From: Tissierellales bacterium
GTDB lineage: Bacteria > Bacillota > Clostridia > Tissierellales > JASKZW01
DNA: 29,564 nucleotides
Reading direction: 5' to 3'
NCBI GenBank assembly: GCA_030152145.1
Contig: JASLIL010000082.1
Span: 1-29,564 of the forward strand
The notes under the pieces are model-generated. The model had not been told where the DNA came from, made no database searches, and was given only the letters and a program-made list of their open reading frames with translations. Positions 22,984 to 29,564 of the stretch are shown here, one piece after another. The stretch's first letter is position 1. Each line of letters begins with the position of its first letter. The translations under genes and the position numbers were made by a program.

Positions 22984-23012
22984 AATTTAACACATAGGTC
23001 CACTTTTGTCAA
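22984..23012 (-). promoter_or_regulatory. Promoter of the pyr operon
   Basis: TTGACA (complement at 23007-23012), 17-base spacer, TAAATT (complement at 22984-22989) with an upstream TGT giving an extended -10. Transcription would start near 22977, just before the first leader hairpin. Confidence 0.8.
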
Positions 23013-23067
23013 TTATTTTTTCTAGAATTCAGCCCCTTATTTAAAAGAAATTAAATTTCATAAAAAC

Positions 23068-23096
23068 TTGACAAGTTGGTTTTTTTTATGTAGTAT
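23068..23096 (+). promoter_or_regulatory. Promoter of the SAM-I / metNIQ transcript
   Basis: TTGACA (23068-23073), 17-base spacer with a T8 run, TAGTAT (23091-23096). Perfect -35, fair -10. Confidence 0.75.
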
Positions 23097-23240
23097 GATA
23101 CTTAAATCAAAAAGATTTTTTAAAATTTTATAAAGAACTCTTATCAAGAGTGGTGGAGGGACTGGCCCTATGAAACCCGGCAACCTGATTATCAAGGTGC
23201 TAAATCCAGCGGTGTAAAACCGAAAGATGAGAAAGGTAGA

Positions 23241-23266
23241 AACCCTTTCCTTAGGGTTATTTTTTT
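23241..23266 (+). terminator. First hairpin-plus-T-run in the SAM-I leader
   Basis: AACCCT-TTCCTT-AGGGTT followed by AT and T6. It is a short terminator-like hairpin within the antiterminator loop. GAAAGG (23231-23236) with CCTTTC (23244-23249) is a competing pairing. Confidence 0.6.
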
Positions 23267-23272
23267 GCCATA

Positions 23273-23304
23273 AACCTCTTATCTTTCGGGTAAGAGGTTT
23301 TTTT
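23273..23304 (+). terminator. Main terminator of the SAM-I riboswitch
   Basis: AACCTCTTA / TAAGAGGTT, 9-bp stem with a TCTTTCGGG loop region, then T7. Its 5' arm is the strand sequestered by the antiterminator. Confidence 0.9.
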
Positions 23305-23319
23305 ATTAGGAGTGATAGG

Positions 23320-24324
23320 ATGATTAAAATTAATAGTGTCTCAAAAATATATGATACTAATAAAGGCCAATTTTATGGTCTCAAGGATGTCTCTCTTGAA
23401 ATTAAAAAGGCTGAGATTTTTGGGATTATAGGCTTAAGCGGAGCTGGTAAATCAACTCTTTTAAGATCAATAAATAGGCTAGAAGAGCCAAATTCTGGTG
23501 AAATTCTTATTAATGATAGGGATATTCTAAGCCTATCTGAAAAAGAACTGAGGAAGGAAAGAAAGAAAATAGCTATGATCTTTCAAGACTTTAATCTTTT
23601 AAGCCAAAGGACTGTCTATGACAATCTAGCCCTTCCTCTAAGGCTTGAGGGAATGGATAAAAACCTTATTGACTCTAAGGTTAGGGAGATGCTAAGCTTT
23701 GTCGGACTGTCTGACAAGCTTGAATCCTACCCAAAAGAATTAAGTGGTGGCCAGAAACAAAGAGTTGCTATAGCCAGAGCCCTTATTATTGAACCAGAAA
23801 TAATCCTAAGTGATGAGTCAACATCTGCCCTAGATCCTAAGACTACCAGATCTATACTTAGGCTACTTAAAAGGATCAATGAGGAACTTAAGATAACTGT
23901 AGTTGTGGTTACCCATCAAATGGAAGTAGTAAGGGAGCTTTGCCACCGTATTGCCATTATGGACCAGGGGGAAATAGTAGAAGTAAACTCTACCCTTGAG
24001 CTTTTTAAGAATCCTAAGACAGGCATAGCTGAAAACCTAATTCAATCCAGCAACCAAGCCATAAGAGATAGACTTGATCCTAAGCTTTTTTCAGGTTCAT
24101 TAATAAAGCTTAGCTTCTGTGAAAACAATGCCCATAAAACTATAGTTTCTGATTTAATTAGAAATTTTGATCTAGATTTAAACATAATATCTGGGGATAT
24201 AACTAGCTTAAATGACCTTAATATAGGACATCTCTACCTAGAGCTTTTTCCTAATAGGAATAGCGTAGAGGATATAGTTAAATTCCTTGAAGAAAAACTA
24301 GTGAAAGTTGAGGTGATTAAATGA
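23320..24324 (+). CDS. metN: Methionine ABC transporter ATP-binding protein
   Basis: A 334-residue ATPase that drives MetI. Walker A is GLSGAGKST (38-46), the Q-loop is IFQDFNLL, the signature is LSGGQ (141-145), Walker B is IILSDE (161-166), and the switch is VTHQM. The C-terminal part (about 260-334), with LSFCENNAHKTIVSDLI, is a NIL-type domain that senses methionine in MetN. I start at the ATG at 23320 behind AGGAGTGATAGG. The frame that continues upstream runs through the riboswitch. The stop overlaps the metI ATG by 4 bases (ATGA). Confidence 0.95.
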   Translation: MIKINSVSKIYDTNKGQFYGLKDVSLEIKKAEIFGIIGLSGAGKSTLLRSINRLEEPNSGEILINDRDILSLSEKELRKERKKIAMIFQDFNLLSQRTVYDNLALPLRLEGMDKNLIDSKVREMLSFVGLSDKLESYPKELSGGQKQRVAIARALIIEPEIILSDESTSALDPKTTRSILRLLKRINEELKITVVVVTHQMEVVRELCHRIAIMDQGEIVEVNSTLELFKNPKTGIAENLIQSSNQAIRDRLDPKLFSGSLIKLSFCENNAHKTIVSDLIRNFDLDLNIISGDITSLNDLNIGHLYLELFPNRNSVEDIVKFLEEKLVKVEVIK

Positions 24325-24965
24325 TTAAAGAACTACTCCTACCAGCCCTAAGTGAAACACTTTATATGGTATTTTTCTCAAGTATTTTTGCCATAGCCCT
24401 AGGTGGACCACTAGGTATAATTTTAGTCCTAAGTGAAGATGGGTCCCTCTGGGAAAAGCCTCTTTTAAACAAAATTTTAAATGGAATCATAAATATACTT
24501 AGATCCTTCCCTTTTCTAATACTTATGATAGTACTCTACCCTCTATCTAAAATTTTAATTGGAAGGTCAATAGGAACTAAGGCAGCTATATTACCACTAT
24601 CAATAGCCTCTGCCCCTTTTGTTGCAAGGCTTGTAGAAACCTCTCTAAAAGAAGTCCATAGAGGTATTCTTGAATATAGTCTTTCTATTGGTGCCAGTCC
24701 CTTGGAAATAGTTTTTAAGATTCTTTTACCCGAGGCCCTGCCCAGTCTTATAGATGGCCTTACTCTAACAATTATAAACCTTATAGGCTACTCTGCCATG
24801 GCTGGTTCCATTGGAGGTGGCGGCCTAGGAAACCTGGCTATAAACTATGGTTTCCACAGATTTCAAACAGATGTAATGCTGGCTGCAGTCTTGCTTATCA
24901 TAGGGCTGGTTCAGCTTATTCAGTATCTAGGAAAAACCCTTTCAGGGGCAATTAATAAAAAATAG
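24321..24965 (+). CDS. metI: Methionine ABC transporter permease
   Basis: A 214-residue inner-membrane protein with about five spans. The EAA loop that docks on MetN is EYSLSIGASPLEIVFKILLPEALP. IGYSAMAGSIGGGGLGNLAINYGFHRFQTDVM is the MetI family's C-terminal signature. It starts within the last codons of metN, so translation is coupled. The length is normal. Confidence 0.95.
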   Translation: MIKELLLPALSETLYMVFFSSIFAIALGGPLGIILVLSEDGSLWEKPLLNKILNGIINILRSFPFLILMIVLYPLSKILIGRSIGTKAAILPLSIASAPFVARLVETSLKEVHRGILEYSLSIGASPLEIVFKILLPEALPSLIDGLTLTIINLIGYSAMAGSIGGGGLGNLAINYGFHRFQTDVMLAAVLLIIGLVQLIQYLGKTLSGAINKK

Positions 24966-24975
24966 GAGGATTAAG

Positions 24976-25770
24976 ATGAAAAAAAATATTAAACTACTAG
25001 GTATTTCTTTATTATTAGCTTTGCTACTAGTATCTTGTAAGGCAGGAAAAGATGACAATAAACTTATTATAGGGCTTTCCCCAGAACCCCACAGGGAACT
25101 TGTAGAGTTTATTAAGGAGGACTTTGAAAAAGAAGGCTATAAACTTGAAATAGTTGAGTTTACAGACTATGTAAAGCCCAACCTTAGCCTGGCTGATGGA
25201 GAAATAGATCTGAACTTCTTCCAGCATCAAGTCTATCTAGATAGCTTTAAGGATGAGAAAAATTTAGACTTAATTTCTATAGGAAGTATCCACCTGGAGC
25301 CTATGGGGCTTTATTCAAAATCTCTAAACTCTATTAAGGATCTTAAGGATAGCAGTCAAATAGCCATACCTAATGATGTCTCCAATGGTGGCCGTGCCCT
25401 TCTAATACTTGAAAAAGAAGGACTGATAAAGCTTAATAAGGATAAGGGTATTCTGGCCACAGAAAAAGATATTATATCCAACCCAAAGAACTTGGAAATA
25501 ATAGCTCTTGAAGCTCCATCTCTACCCCGAATCGTAGAAGACATAGACGGTGCTATTATAAATGGAAACTATGCCCTAGAAGCTGGTTTTAAACTTGAAG
25601 ATGCCCTTCTTCTAGAAGATAGCTCATCACCCTACCCTAATATAGTGGCTATAAGGGCTGAAGATAAGGATGACAAAAAGATTTTAAAGTTACTAAGACT
25701 ACTTCAATCCGAAAAAATGAGAAAGCATATAGAAGAAAATTATAGGGACTCTATTCTTCCAGCCTTCTAA
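24976..25770 (+). CDS. metQ: Methionine-binding lipoprotein
   Basis: A 264-residue NlpA/MetQ family substrate-binding protein. The signal peptide ends in lipobox LLVSC with Cys21 for lipid attachment, so the protein is anchored outside the membrane. LIIGLSPEPHRELVEF, then LADGEIDLNFFQHQVYLDSF, GSIHLEPMGLYSKSLNSI, IAIPNDVSNGGRAL and GAIINGNYALEAGF follow the family. The ATG follows TAGGAGG. With metN and metI it forms a methionine uptake system controlled by SAM. Related proteins can bind other D- or L-methionine forms. Confidence 0.95.
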   Translation: MKKNIKLLGISLLLALLLVSCKAGKDDNKLIIGLSPEPHRELVEFIKEDFEKEGYKLEIVEFTDYVKPNLSLADGEIDLNFFQHQVYLDSFKDEKNLDLISIGSIHLEPMGLYSKSLNSIKDLKDSSQIAIPNDVSNGGRALLILEKEGLIKLNKDKGILATEKDIISNPKNLEIIALEAPSLPRIVEDIDGAIINGNYALEAGFKLEDALLLEDSSSPYPNIVAIRAEDKDDKKILKLLRLLQSEKMRKHIEENYRDSILPAF

Positions 25771-25773
25771 ATG

Positions 25774-25808
25774 AAAAGAGGCCTTTCCATATAGGAAGAG
25801 CCTCTTTT
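25774..25808. terminator. Bidirectional terminator between metQ and the M50-like gene
   Basis: AAAAGAGGC / GCCTCTTTT outer stem (25774-25782 and 25800-25808), with an inner imperfect TTTCC-ATATA-GGAAG extension. T-run on plus, A-run on minus. Confidence 0.88.
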
Positions 25809-25809
25809 T

Positions 25810-26946
25810 CTAATTAGCCAGTATTTGATTTTGTTCAGAAAGTTCTTTAAAGGTCCTAGCCTTTTGAAGTTCAGCTTCTATAAGGCCCCTATATGGATAA
25901 GTAGTCTCCATCTTCCTCAATCTATTCTCATAAACCCTTGCAGCCTCTGAATCTTTTTCAAAGAGAAGTTCATATCCATAAAGAAATCCTATAGTATCTA
26001 ACATATACTTTTCTGTAGCCTTTAAATATTTCTTAAAGTCATCGGCCATAAGCTTTTCAAGGCCTAGCCTATCCTCTCTTTCAAGGTAGATCTTACCAAG
26101 ACCTAGTCTAAGCTGATTCTCATGGACACCTACTAGCTTGTAGTTTTCTCTTTCTATTCTTAGGTAAATATCCTCTGCTTTTTTAAGCTGTCCCAGGTCC
26201 ATATAATACTCAGCCTCCATTAAAACAATGCTGCTGGAGAATATATCATTAAAGTCCAGATCCTTTGGTAGCTTGAAAAGCTTTCTTTCTACCTGACCCA
26301 ACCTTTTGCCCCTACTTATTTCCCTATTTATATAGAGTTGCAACCAAAAACCATAACGGCCATACTTATTTTTCATAAGCTCTATTATATTGTAGCCATC
26401 ATTACCTAAATCTCCTGATTTTAGGGGTATTAGATTTGTCAAAGCTAGGAATATACCTAGGCTTATAAAAATTGATAAAAACATTTCCAGTCCTGGAGAA
26501 AATTGTCTAGTCCCTAAAAGTAGAATTCCAAAGAATGAAAAGAAGAGATTAAATATTCCTCCCCCTAGGTTGTAAAGAACAAAGGGAAAGTTATAGTCCT
26601 TACCAAGCTCTGGAGGAGCCAATAAACACTGTCCCAGTGTTCCTGGTAAAACATATCTCCTTAAACTAAGACCCTCAGCATCCTTAACTAGGATAAAGTT
26701 TCCCAATCTAAAGGATACAAAGCTATAGCCTGTTAAGGAACCAAAAAATAAGTGGCCTAATTCATGTAATAAGATTTGAAATATAAAGGCCAGGATCAAA
26801 CTAATAAACCCTATTAAAATAAAGCTGGCCATACTATCAAATCTTTCTATGTAACTACCTATTGTTTTTCCAACAAAAAACCCTAGAAACATACCTATAA
26901 TTGTAGGTATGGCTTTCGAAAATATATTAAATAATTTTTTTATCAT
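25810..26946 (-). CDS. M50-like membrane metalloprotease with C-terminal helical repeats
   Basis: A 378-residue membrane protein. HELGH (61-65) lies in a hydrophobic segment, as in site-2 proteases, and a later N-x-I-P-x...GNDG (D183) fits the third zinc ligand of M50 enzymes, here in a non-standard NDG context. About five to six membrane spans (roughly 12-30, 41-60, 120-145, 152-172) precede a soluble part (about 220-378) of paired helices resembling TPR repeats (LMEAEYYMDLGQLKKAEDIYLRIE, LRLGLGKIYLERED). Start ATG at 26946 follows AAGGAGG. Substrate and partner are not known. It stands alone, divergent from nadA. Confidence 0.8.
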   Translation of the reverse strand: MIKKLFNIFSKAIPTIIGMFLGFFVGKTIGSYIERFDSMASFILIGFISLILAFIFQILLHELGHLFFGSLTGYSFVSFRLGNFILVKDAEGLSLRRYVLPGTLGQCLLAPPELGKDYNFPFVLYNLGGGIFNLFFSFFGILLLGTRQFSPGLEMFLSIFISLGIFLALTNLIPLKSGDLGNDGYNIIELMKNKYGRYGFWLQLYINREISRGKRLGQVERKLFKLPKDLDFNDIFSSSIVLMEAEYYMDLGQLKKAEDIYLRIERENYKLVGVHENQLRLGLGKIYLEREDRLGLEKLMADDFKKYLKATEKYMLDTIGFLYGYELLFEKDSEAARVYENRLRKMETTYPYRGLIEAELQKARTFKELSEQNQILAN

Positions 26947-26967
26947 ATAGAACCTCCTTTTAGAAAT

Positions 26968-26976
26968 ATTTTAACA
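26968..26976 (-). promoter_or_regulatory. Possible extended -10 for the M50-like gene
   Basis: TG-T-TAAAAT on the minus strand (TAAAAT complement at 26968-26973), 22 bases before the start codon. No strong -35. Confidence 0.35.
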
Positions 26977-27007
26977 TATTTTAGACCTAACTTGATAAAT
27001 ATTTATC

Positions 27008-27040
27008 TGTCTTGACACTTGTATATACTATTGTTATACT
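27008..27040 (+). promoter_or_regulatory. nadA promoter with NiaR-like palindrome over the -35
   Basis: TTGACA (27012-27017), 17-base spacer, TATACT (27035-27040). A palindrome TGTC-TT-GACA (27008-27017) covers the -35, and the right half extends as GACACTTGT. This resembles the NiaR (YrxA) niacin repressor half-site GACACCTGT as I recall it. Promoter strong; regulator inferred. Confidence 0.75.
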
Positions 27041-27069
27041 ACATTTAGATTAGAAAGGAAGTGATTGTT

Positions 27070-27966
27070 TTGACAACTATTGATAGAATAAGGGCCCTAA
27101 AGGAGGAAAAGAATGCCGTTATACTAGCCCATTACTATACATATCCTGAGATACAAGAAGTAGCTGATTATGTAGGGGATTCCCTCTACCTTAGTAAGAT
27201 TGCCAAGGATCTTGATGAGGACCTAATTGCTTTTTGCGGTGTTAGGTTTATGGCCGAGTCTGCAAAAATATTGGCCAAGGATAAAAAGGTTTTACACCCA
27301 AATAAAAGGGCTCTTTGCCCTATGGTGGCAATGGCCAGTCTGGAAGATATAGAAAGGGCCAAGGCCAAAAATAAGGAGGCTAAGGTTGTATCTTATGTAA
27401 ATTCTTCTACAGAGGTAAAGACTGTTTCAGACCTTTGCTGTACCTCTTCAAATGCAAAAAAACTCCTTGAAGCATATCCCCACCAGGAGATTATCTTTGT
27501 TCCTGATAAAAATCTTGGTGGCTACATAGCCAAAGATTCCCATAAAAACATAGAGCTTTGGCAGGGTTTTTGTCCTGTTCATGAGGATATAAGGAGGGAT
27601 AAGGTTCTAGATTTTCTAGAAGCTTTTAAGGAAGATATAGAGGTTCTAGCCCATCCTGAGTGTAATGAAGAAGTAAGGGATCTTGCTGACTTTATAGGGA
27701 GTACAGGTCAAATAATAGACTATGCTAAAAACTCTAAGTCAAAGAATTTTTTAATACTGACTGAAGAGGGCATACTCTATGAACTTGAAAATGCCACAGA
27801 GGACAAGGTTTTCTATAATTTAAATACTCGCTGCCAGGCCATGAAGGAAATTAGCCTAGAGGACCTTTACTACAGCCTAAAAAATGAATCTGGGGAAATT
27901 CTGATTGATGAAGAAATTATAGAAAAAGCTAAAAAACCTCTAAATTTAATGTTTGAACTAGTATAG
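27070..27966 (+). CDS. nadA: Quinolinate synthase
   Basis: A 298-residue [4Fe-4S] enzyme that condenses iminoaspartate with dihydroxyacetone phosphate to quinolinate, in NAD synthesis. Cluster cysteines are C83 (NKRALCPM), C198 (HPECNEEV) and C255 (NTRCQAM). ILAHYYTYPEIQEVADYVGDSLYLS is the usual N-terminus. I choose the TTG at 27070. The region 27053-27065 matches nearly the whole Shine-Dalgarno complement (AGAAAGGAAGTGAT), so the GTG at 27061 is part of that site. Ends TAG, and nadC follows after 9 bases. Confidence 0.95.
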   Translation: MTTIDRIRALKEEKNAVILAHYYTYPEIQEVADYVGDSLYLSKIAKDLDEDLIAFCGVRFMAESAKILAKDKKVLHPNKRALCPMVAMASLEDIERAKAKNKEAKVVSYVNSSTEVKTVSDLCCTSSNAKKLLEAYPHQEIIFVPDKNLGGYIAKDSHKNIELWQGFCPVHEDIRRDKVLDFLEAFKEDIEVLAHPECNEEVRDLADFIGSTGQIIDYAKNSKSKNFLILTEEGILYELENATEDKVFYNLNTRCQAMKEISLEDLYYSLKNESGEILIDEEIIEKAKKPLNLMFELV

Positions 27967-27975
27967 GAGGATTTT

Positions 27976-28815
27976 ATGAATTTTAAATTTGATGAATTTA
28001 TTACAGAAGCTTTAAAAGAGGATATTAACCACCTAGATATTACAACGGAATATATAGTGGATAGGAATTCTCTTTGCCAGGTTGATTTAATAGCTAAGGA
28101 GACTGGTATTCTAGCTGGACTAGAAATATTTCAAAGGGTCTTTCAGATCCTAGGTGAGGTAAATATGGATTTTTACTATAAGGATGCTGACCTAGTTGAA
28201 AAGGGGGATTTTATTGCCAGACTTAAGGGTTCTACTAAAAATATACTAATGGGTGAAAGATTGGCCTTAAACCTTCTTCAACGTATGAGTGGTATAGCTT
28301 CTTTGGTAAAAGTCCATGTGGACAGGCTAGATGACCCTGAAATAAAAATCTTAGATACTAGGAAAACCACACCAGGCTTGAGAAGCCTTGAAAAATATGC
28401 CGTAACCTGTGGTGGTGGCTTTAACCATCGCTTTAACCTATCAGATGGGGTTCTAATAAAAGATAATCATATTGATGCAGCTGGTAATATAAAAAAGGCT
28501 GTAAATTTAATTAGGAACTCTCCTGTAAAATACAAGCCTATAGAGGTTGAGGTTGAAAGCTTCGATGAGCTAGATGAGGCTCTGGAAGCCCAGGTGGAGA
28601 TAATAATGCTTGATAATATGTCTATAGATGAAATCAAAAAGGCCTGTGATCTTATAAATAAACAGGCTCTAATAGAAGTTTCAGGTAATATAAATCTCGA
28701 AAATATACATAATTATAGAGGTTTAAATATAGACTATCTATCTATAGGAGCCCTAACCCATAGTTACAGCTCCTTAGATATGAGTTTGAAAAATCTAAAA
28801 ATAAGATCTTTCTAG
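27976..28815 (+). CDS. nadC: Nicotinate-nucleotide pyrophosphorylase (carboxylating)
   Basis: A 279-residue enzyme that turns quinolinate and PRPP into nicotinate mononucleotide and CO2. ILDTRKTTPGLRSLEKYAVTCGGGFNHRFNLSDGVLIKDNHI is reported here in parts: the DTRKTTPG lysine-arginine loop (about 127-134), the GGGFNHR segment, and the DNHI metal-adjacent part. IEVEVES and IMLDNM follow. The start ATG follows TAGGAGG. It pairs with nadA in one transcript. No nadB (L-aspartate oxidase) is next to it. Confidence 0.95.
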   Translation: MNFKFDEFITEALKEDINHLDITTEYIVDRNSLCQVDLIAKETGILAGLEIFQRVFQILGEVNMDFYYKDADLVEKGDFIARLKGSTKNILMGERLALNLLQRMSGIASLVKVHVDRLDDPEIKILDTRKTTPGLRSLEKYAVTCGGGFNHRFNLSDGVLIKDNHIDAAGNIKKAVNLIRNSPVKYKPIEVEVESFDELDEALEAQVEIIMLDNMSIDEIKKACDLINKQALIEVSGNINLENIHNYRGLNIDYLSIGALTHSYSSLDMSLKNLKIRSF

Positions 28816-28841
28816 AAGTCCACATGGACTTCTAGTTTTTT
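28812..28841. terminator. Palindromic terminator holding both stop codons
   Basis: CTAGAAGTCC-ACAT-GGACTTCTAG (28812-28835) then T6. The TAG of nadC (28813-28815) and the TAG of the opposite HD gene (complement of 28832-28834) lie at the two ends of the stem. Confidence 0.88.
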
Positions 28842-29419
28842 ATATAGCTCTTATCTACAGCTGATTCTACTAAGGACATTCCATAGTCATAAAGTTCTTC
28901 AGATGCCAGGGAGAGAGCTTCCATTCTTTTCAGGACCTGGTCTTTTTTTATGCCGTATTCAACCCAGGTGCCTCCTTCTGAATAATAGTTGCTTAAAATA
29001 GGCTGGAGCCTGTCTAGGCCATTGGCAAATCTCGACTCTCTGCTTTTTCCTTCTTCAAACTCCCTCCAAAGATCCCAAAGTTCATCTTTGACCTCAGGAG
29101 AAGCCAGGGAAAAAAGTTTATTTGCTGCTCTAAGCTCCCTTTCCCCCTTATCCTTATAGCCTTCCTTGTCATAGCAGAAGGTATCTCCAGCATATATTTC
29201 TACTAGGTCATGGACTAAAAGAATCTTCATGGTCTTTTCCAGATCCAATTTCCTGTCCCCATATCTATGAAGTACCAGGGCCATAGTCGCTAGATGCCAG
29301 GAGTGCTCTGCATCATTTTCCCTCCTTAGCTTCCCCATAAGAGATGTCTGCCTAAAAATATTCTTAAGCTTATCTATTTCAATTATAAAATCCATGTCCC
29401 TTATTAGATTATCTTTCAC
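28832..29419 (-). CDS. HD-domain hydrolase, YfbR/HDDC2-like
   Basis: A 195-residue cytoplasmic HD phosphohydrolase. The metal set is H39 (RENDAEHSWHLA), H70-D71 (LLVHDLVEIYAGDT) and D136 (FANGLDRLQP), in the order and spacing of HD-domain nucleotidases such as YfbR and HDDC2, which dephosphorylate (deoxy)nucleoside monophosphates. E74 in HDLVE is another family residue. It starts ATG at 29419 after AAGGAGGAATT. Substrate is inferred only. It is convergent with nadC. Confidence 0.87.
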   Translation of the reverse strand: MKDNLIRDMDFIIEIDKLKNIFRQTSLMGKLRRENDAEHSWHLATMALVLHRYGDRKLDLEKTMKILLVHDLVEIYAGDTFCYDKEGYKDKGERELRAANKLFSLASPEVKDELWDLWREFEEGKSRESRFANGLDRLQPILSNYYSEGGTWVEYGIKKDQVLKRMEALSLASEELYDYGMSLVESAVDKSYIKN

Positions 29420-29510
29420 TATAATTCCTCCTTAAACTATTAATTTTTTTATATTATTGTAACATAGATTAACTTTTAGGGTAATAGTCTATTAAGGGAG
29501 GTATTGGAAT

Positions 29511-29564
29511 ATGACTAAAGACAAGAGTAAGGAAAAAGATTTATGTAAGAAAAGCCAACAGTGC
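29511..29564 (+). CDS. Start of an unidentified gene, cut by the window edge
   Basis: An ATG with a strong ribosome site (GGGAGGT, 9-base gap) opens a frame that reaches the end. The visible 18 residues are MTKDKSKEKDLCKKSQQC: lysine-rich with two cysteines. Too short to identify. Confidence 0.6.
   Translation, partial: MTKDKSKEKDLCKKSQQC

Larger units (their letters stand above)
23136..23304 (+). promoter_or_regulatory. SAM-I riboswitch with expression platform
   Basis: The S-box core is complete: CTTATCAAGAG, GGTGGAGGGACTGGCCC, TGAAACCCGGCAACC, AAGGTGCTAAATCC and GAAAGATGAGAA. P1 pairs CTTATC with GATGAG (one G-U). The antiterminator would pair GAAAGATGAGA (23222-23232) with TCTTATCTTTC (23277-23287), 11 pairs, competing with P1 and with the second terminator. 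High SAM should favour P1 and termination, shutting off methionine uptake. The ATG of metN follows the terminator. Confidence 0.95.

Noticed and set aside
23227..23319. Upstream extension of metN
   Set aside because: It runs through the SAM-I riboswitch and its terminators, and the ATG at 23320 has its own ribosome site.

Overview
The window is chromosomal core sequence from a low-GC Gram-positive, clostridium-like anaerobe (Bacillota). Class Tissierellia is my best guess from overall codon style and gene content, but no 16S or other marker is present to settle it. Supporting signs are AT-rich DNA, strong AGGAGG-type ribosome binding sites, frequent intrinsic terminators, T-box and SAM-I leaders, PyrR-like and WalR-like sites, and DUF4364 and DegV proteins. 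I see no insertion sequence, prophage, CRISPR array, rRNA or tRNA.

Layout. 1-1540: end of dapA, dapB and a DUF2500 membrane protein (+). 1567-2233: hpt with a previously uncalled 49-residue membrane protein overlapping its start (-). 2408-2944: DUF4364 winged-helix protein (+), convergent with folC. 2952-7855: folC, valS with a Val T-box leader, and pgsA (-). 8237-9208: a secreted NlpC/P60 cell-wall hydrolase (+) behind a long intergenic region with WalR-like 11-bp repeats. 9267-16242 (-): trpS with a Trp T-box, then upstream a run MATE transporter, unknown protein, DUF1284, thioredoxin, divergent YyaL-like protein, cysK and cysE. 16398-17243: DegV (+). 17283-22829: a complete pyrimidine operon pyrB-I-C-F-K-D-E (-). 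23136-25770: SAM-I riboswitch and metNIQ (+). 25810-26946: M50 protease-like membrane protein with a helical repeat tail (-). 27070-28815: nadA-nadC (+). 28832-29419: HD-domain nucleotidase-like protein (-). 29511-end: start of an unidentified gene (+).

How the genes work together. Most of the window is biosynthesis: diaminopimelate/lysine, folate polyglutamylation, cysteine, UMP, methionine uptake and NAD. It is largely controlled at the RNA level. valS and trpS leaders carry T-boxes whose specifier codons read as GUA (Val) and UGG (Trp). metNIQ has a SAM-I riboswitch with two successive terminator-like hairpins. The pyr operon leader has a hairpin, a terminator, and a PyrR consensus loop (AGTCCAGCGAGGCT) placed so that its stem takes in the pyrB ribosome binding site.

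Most worth a second look: the two-hairpin pyr leader with its apparent translational switch; the double SAM-I expression platform; the inverted WalR-like arrays before the cell-wall hydrolase; the small membrane protein overlapping hpt; the thiol-flavoured cluster from MATE to cysE; and the M50-like protein of unknown role. I did not find a clearly new multi-gene defence or mobile system. The novelty here is regulatory and in small or divergent proteins.
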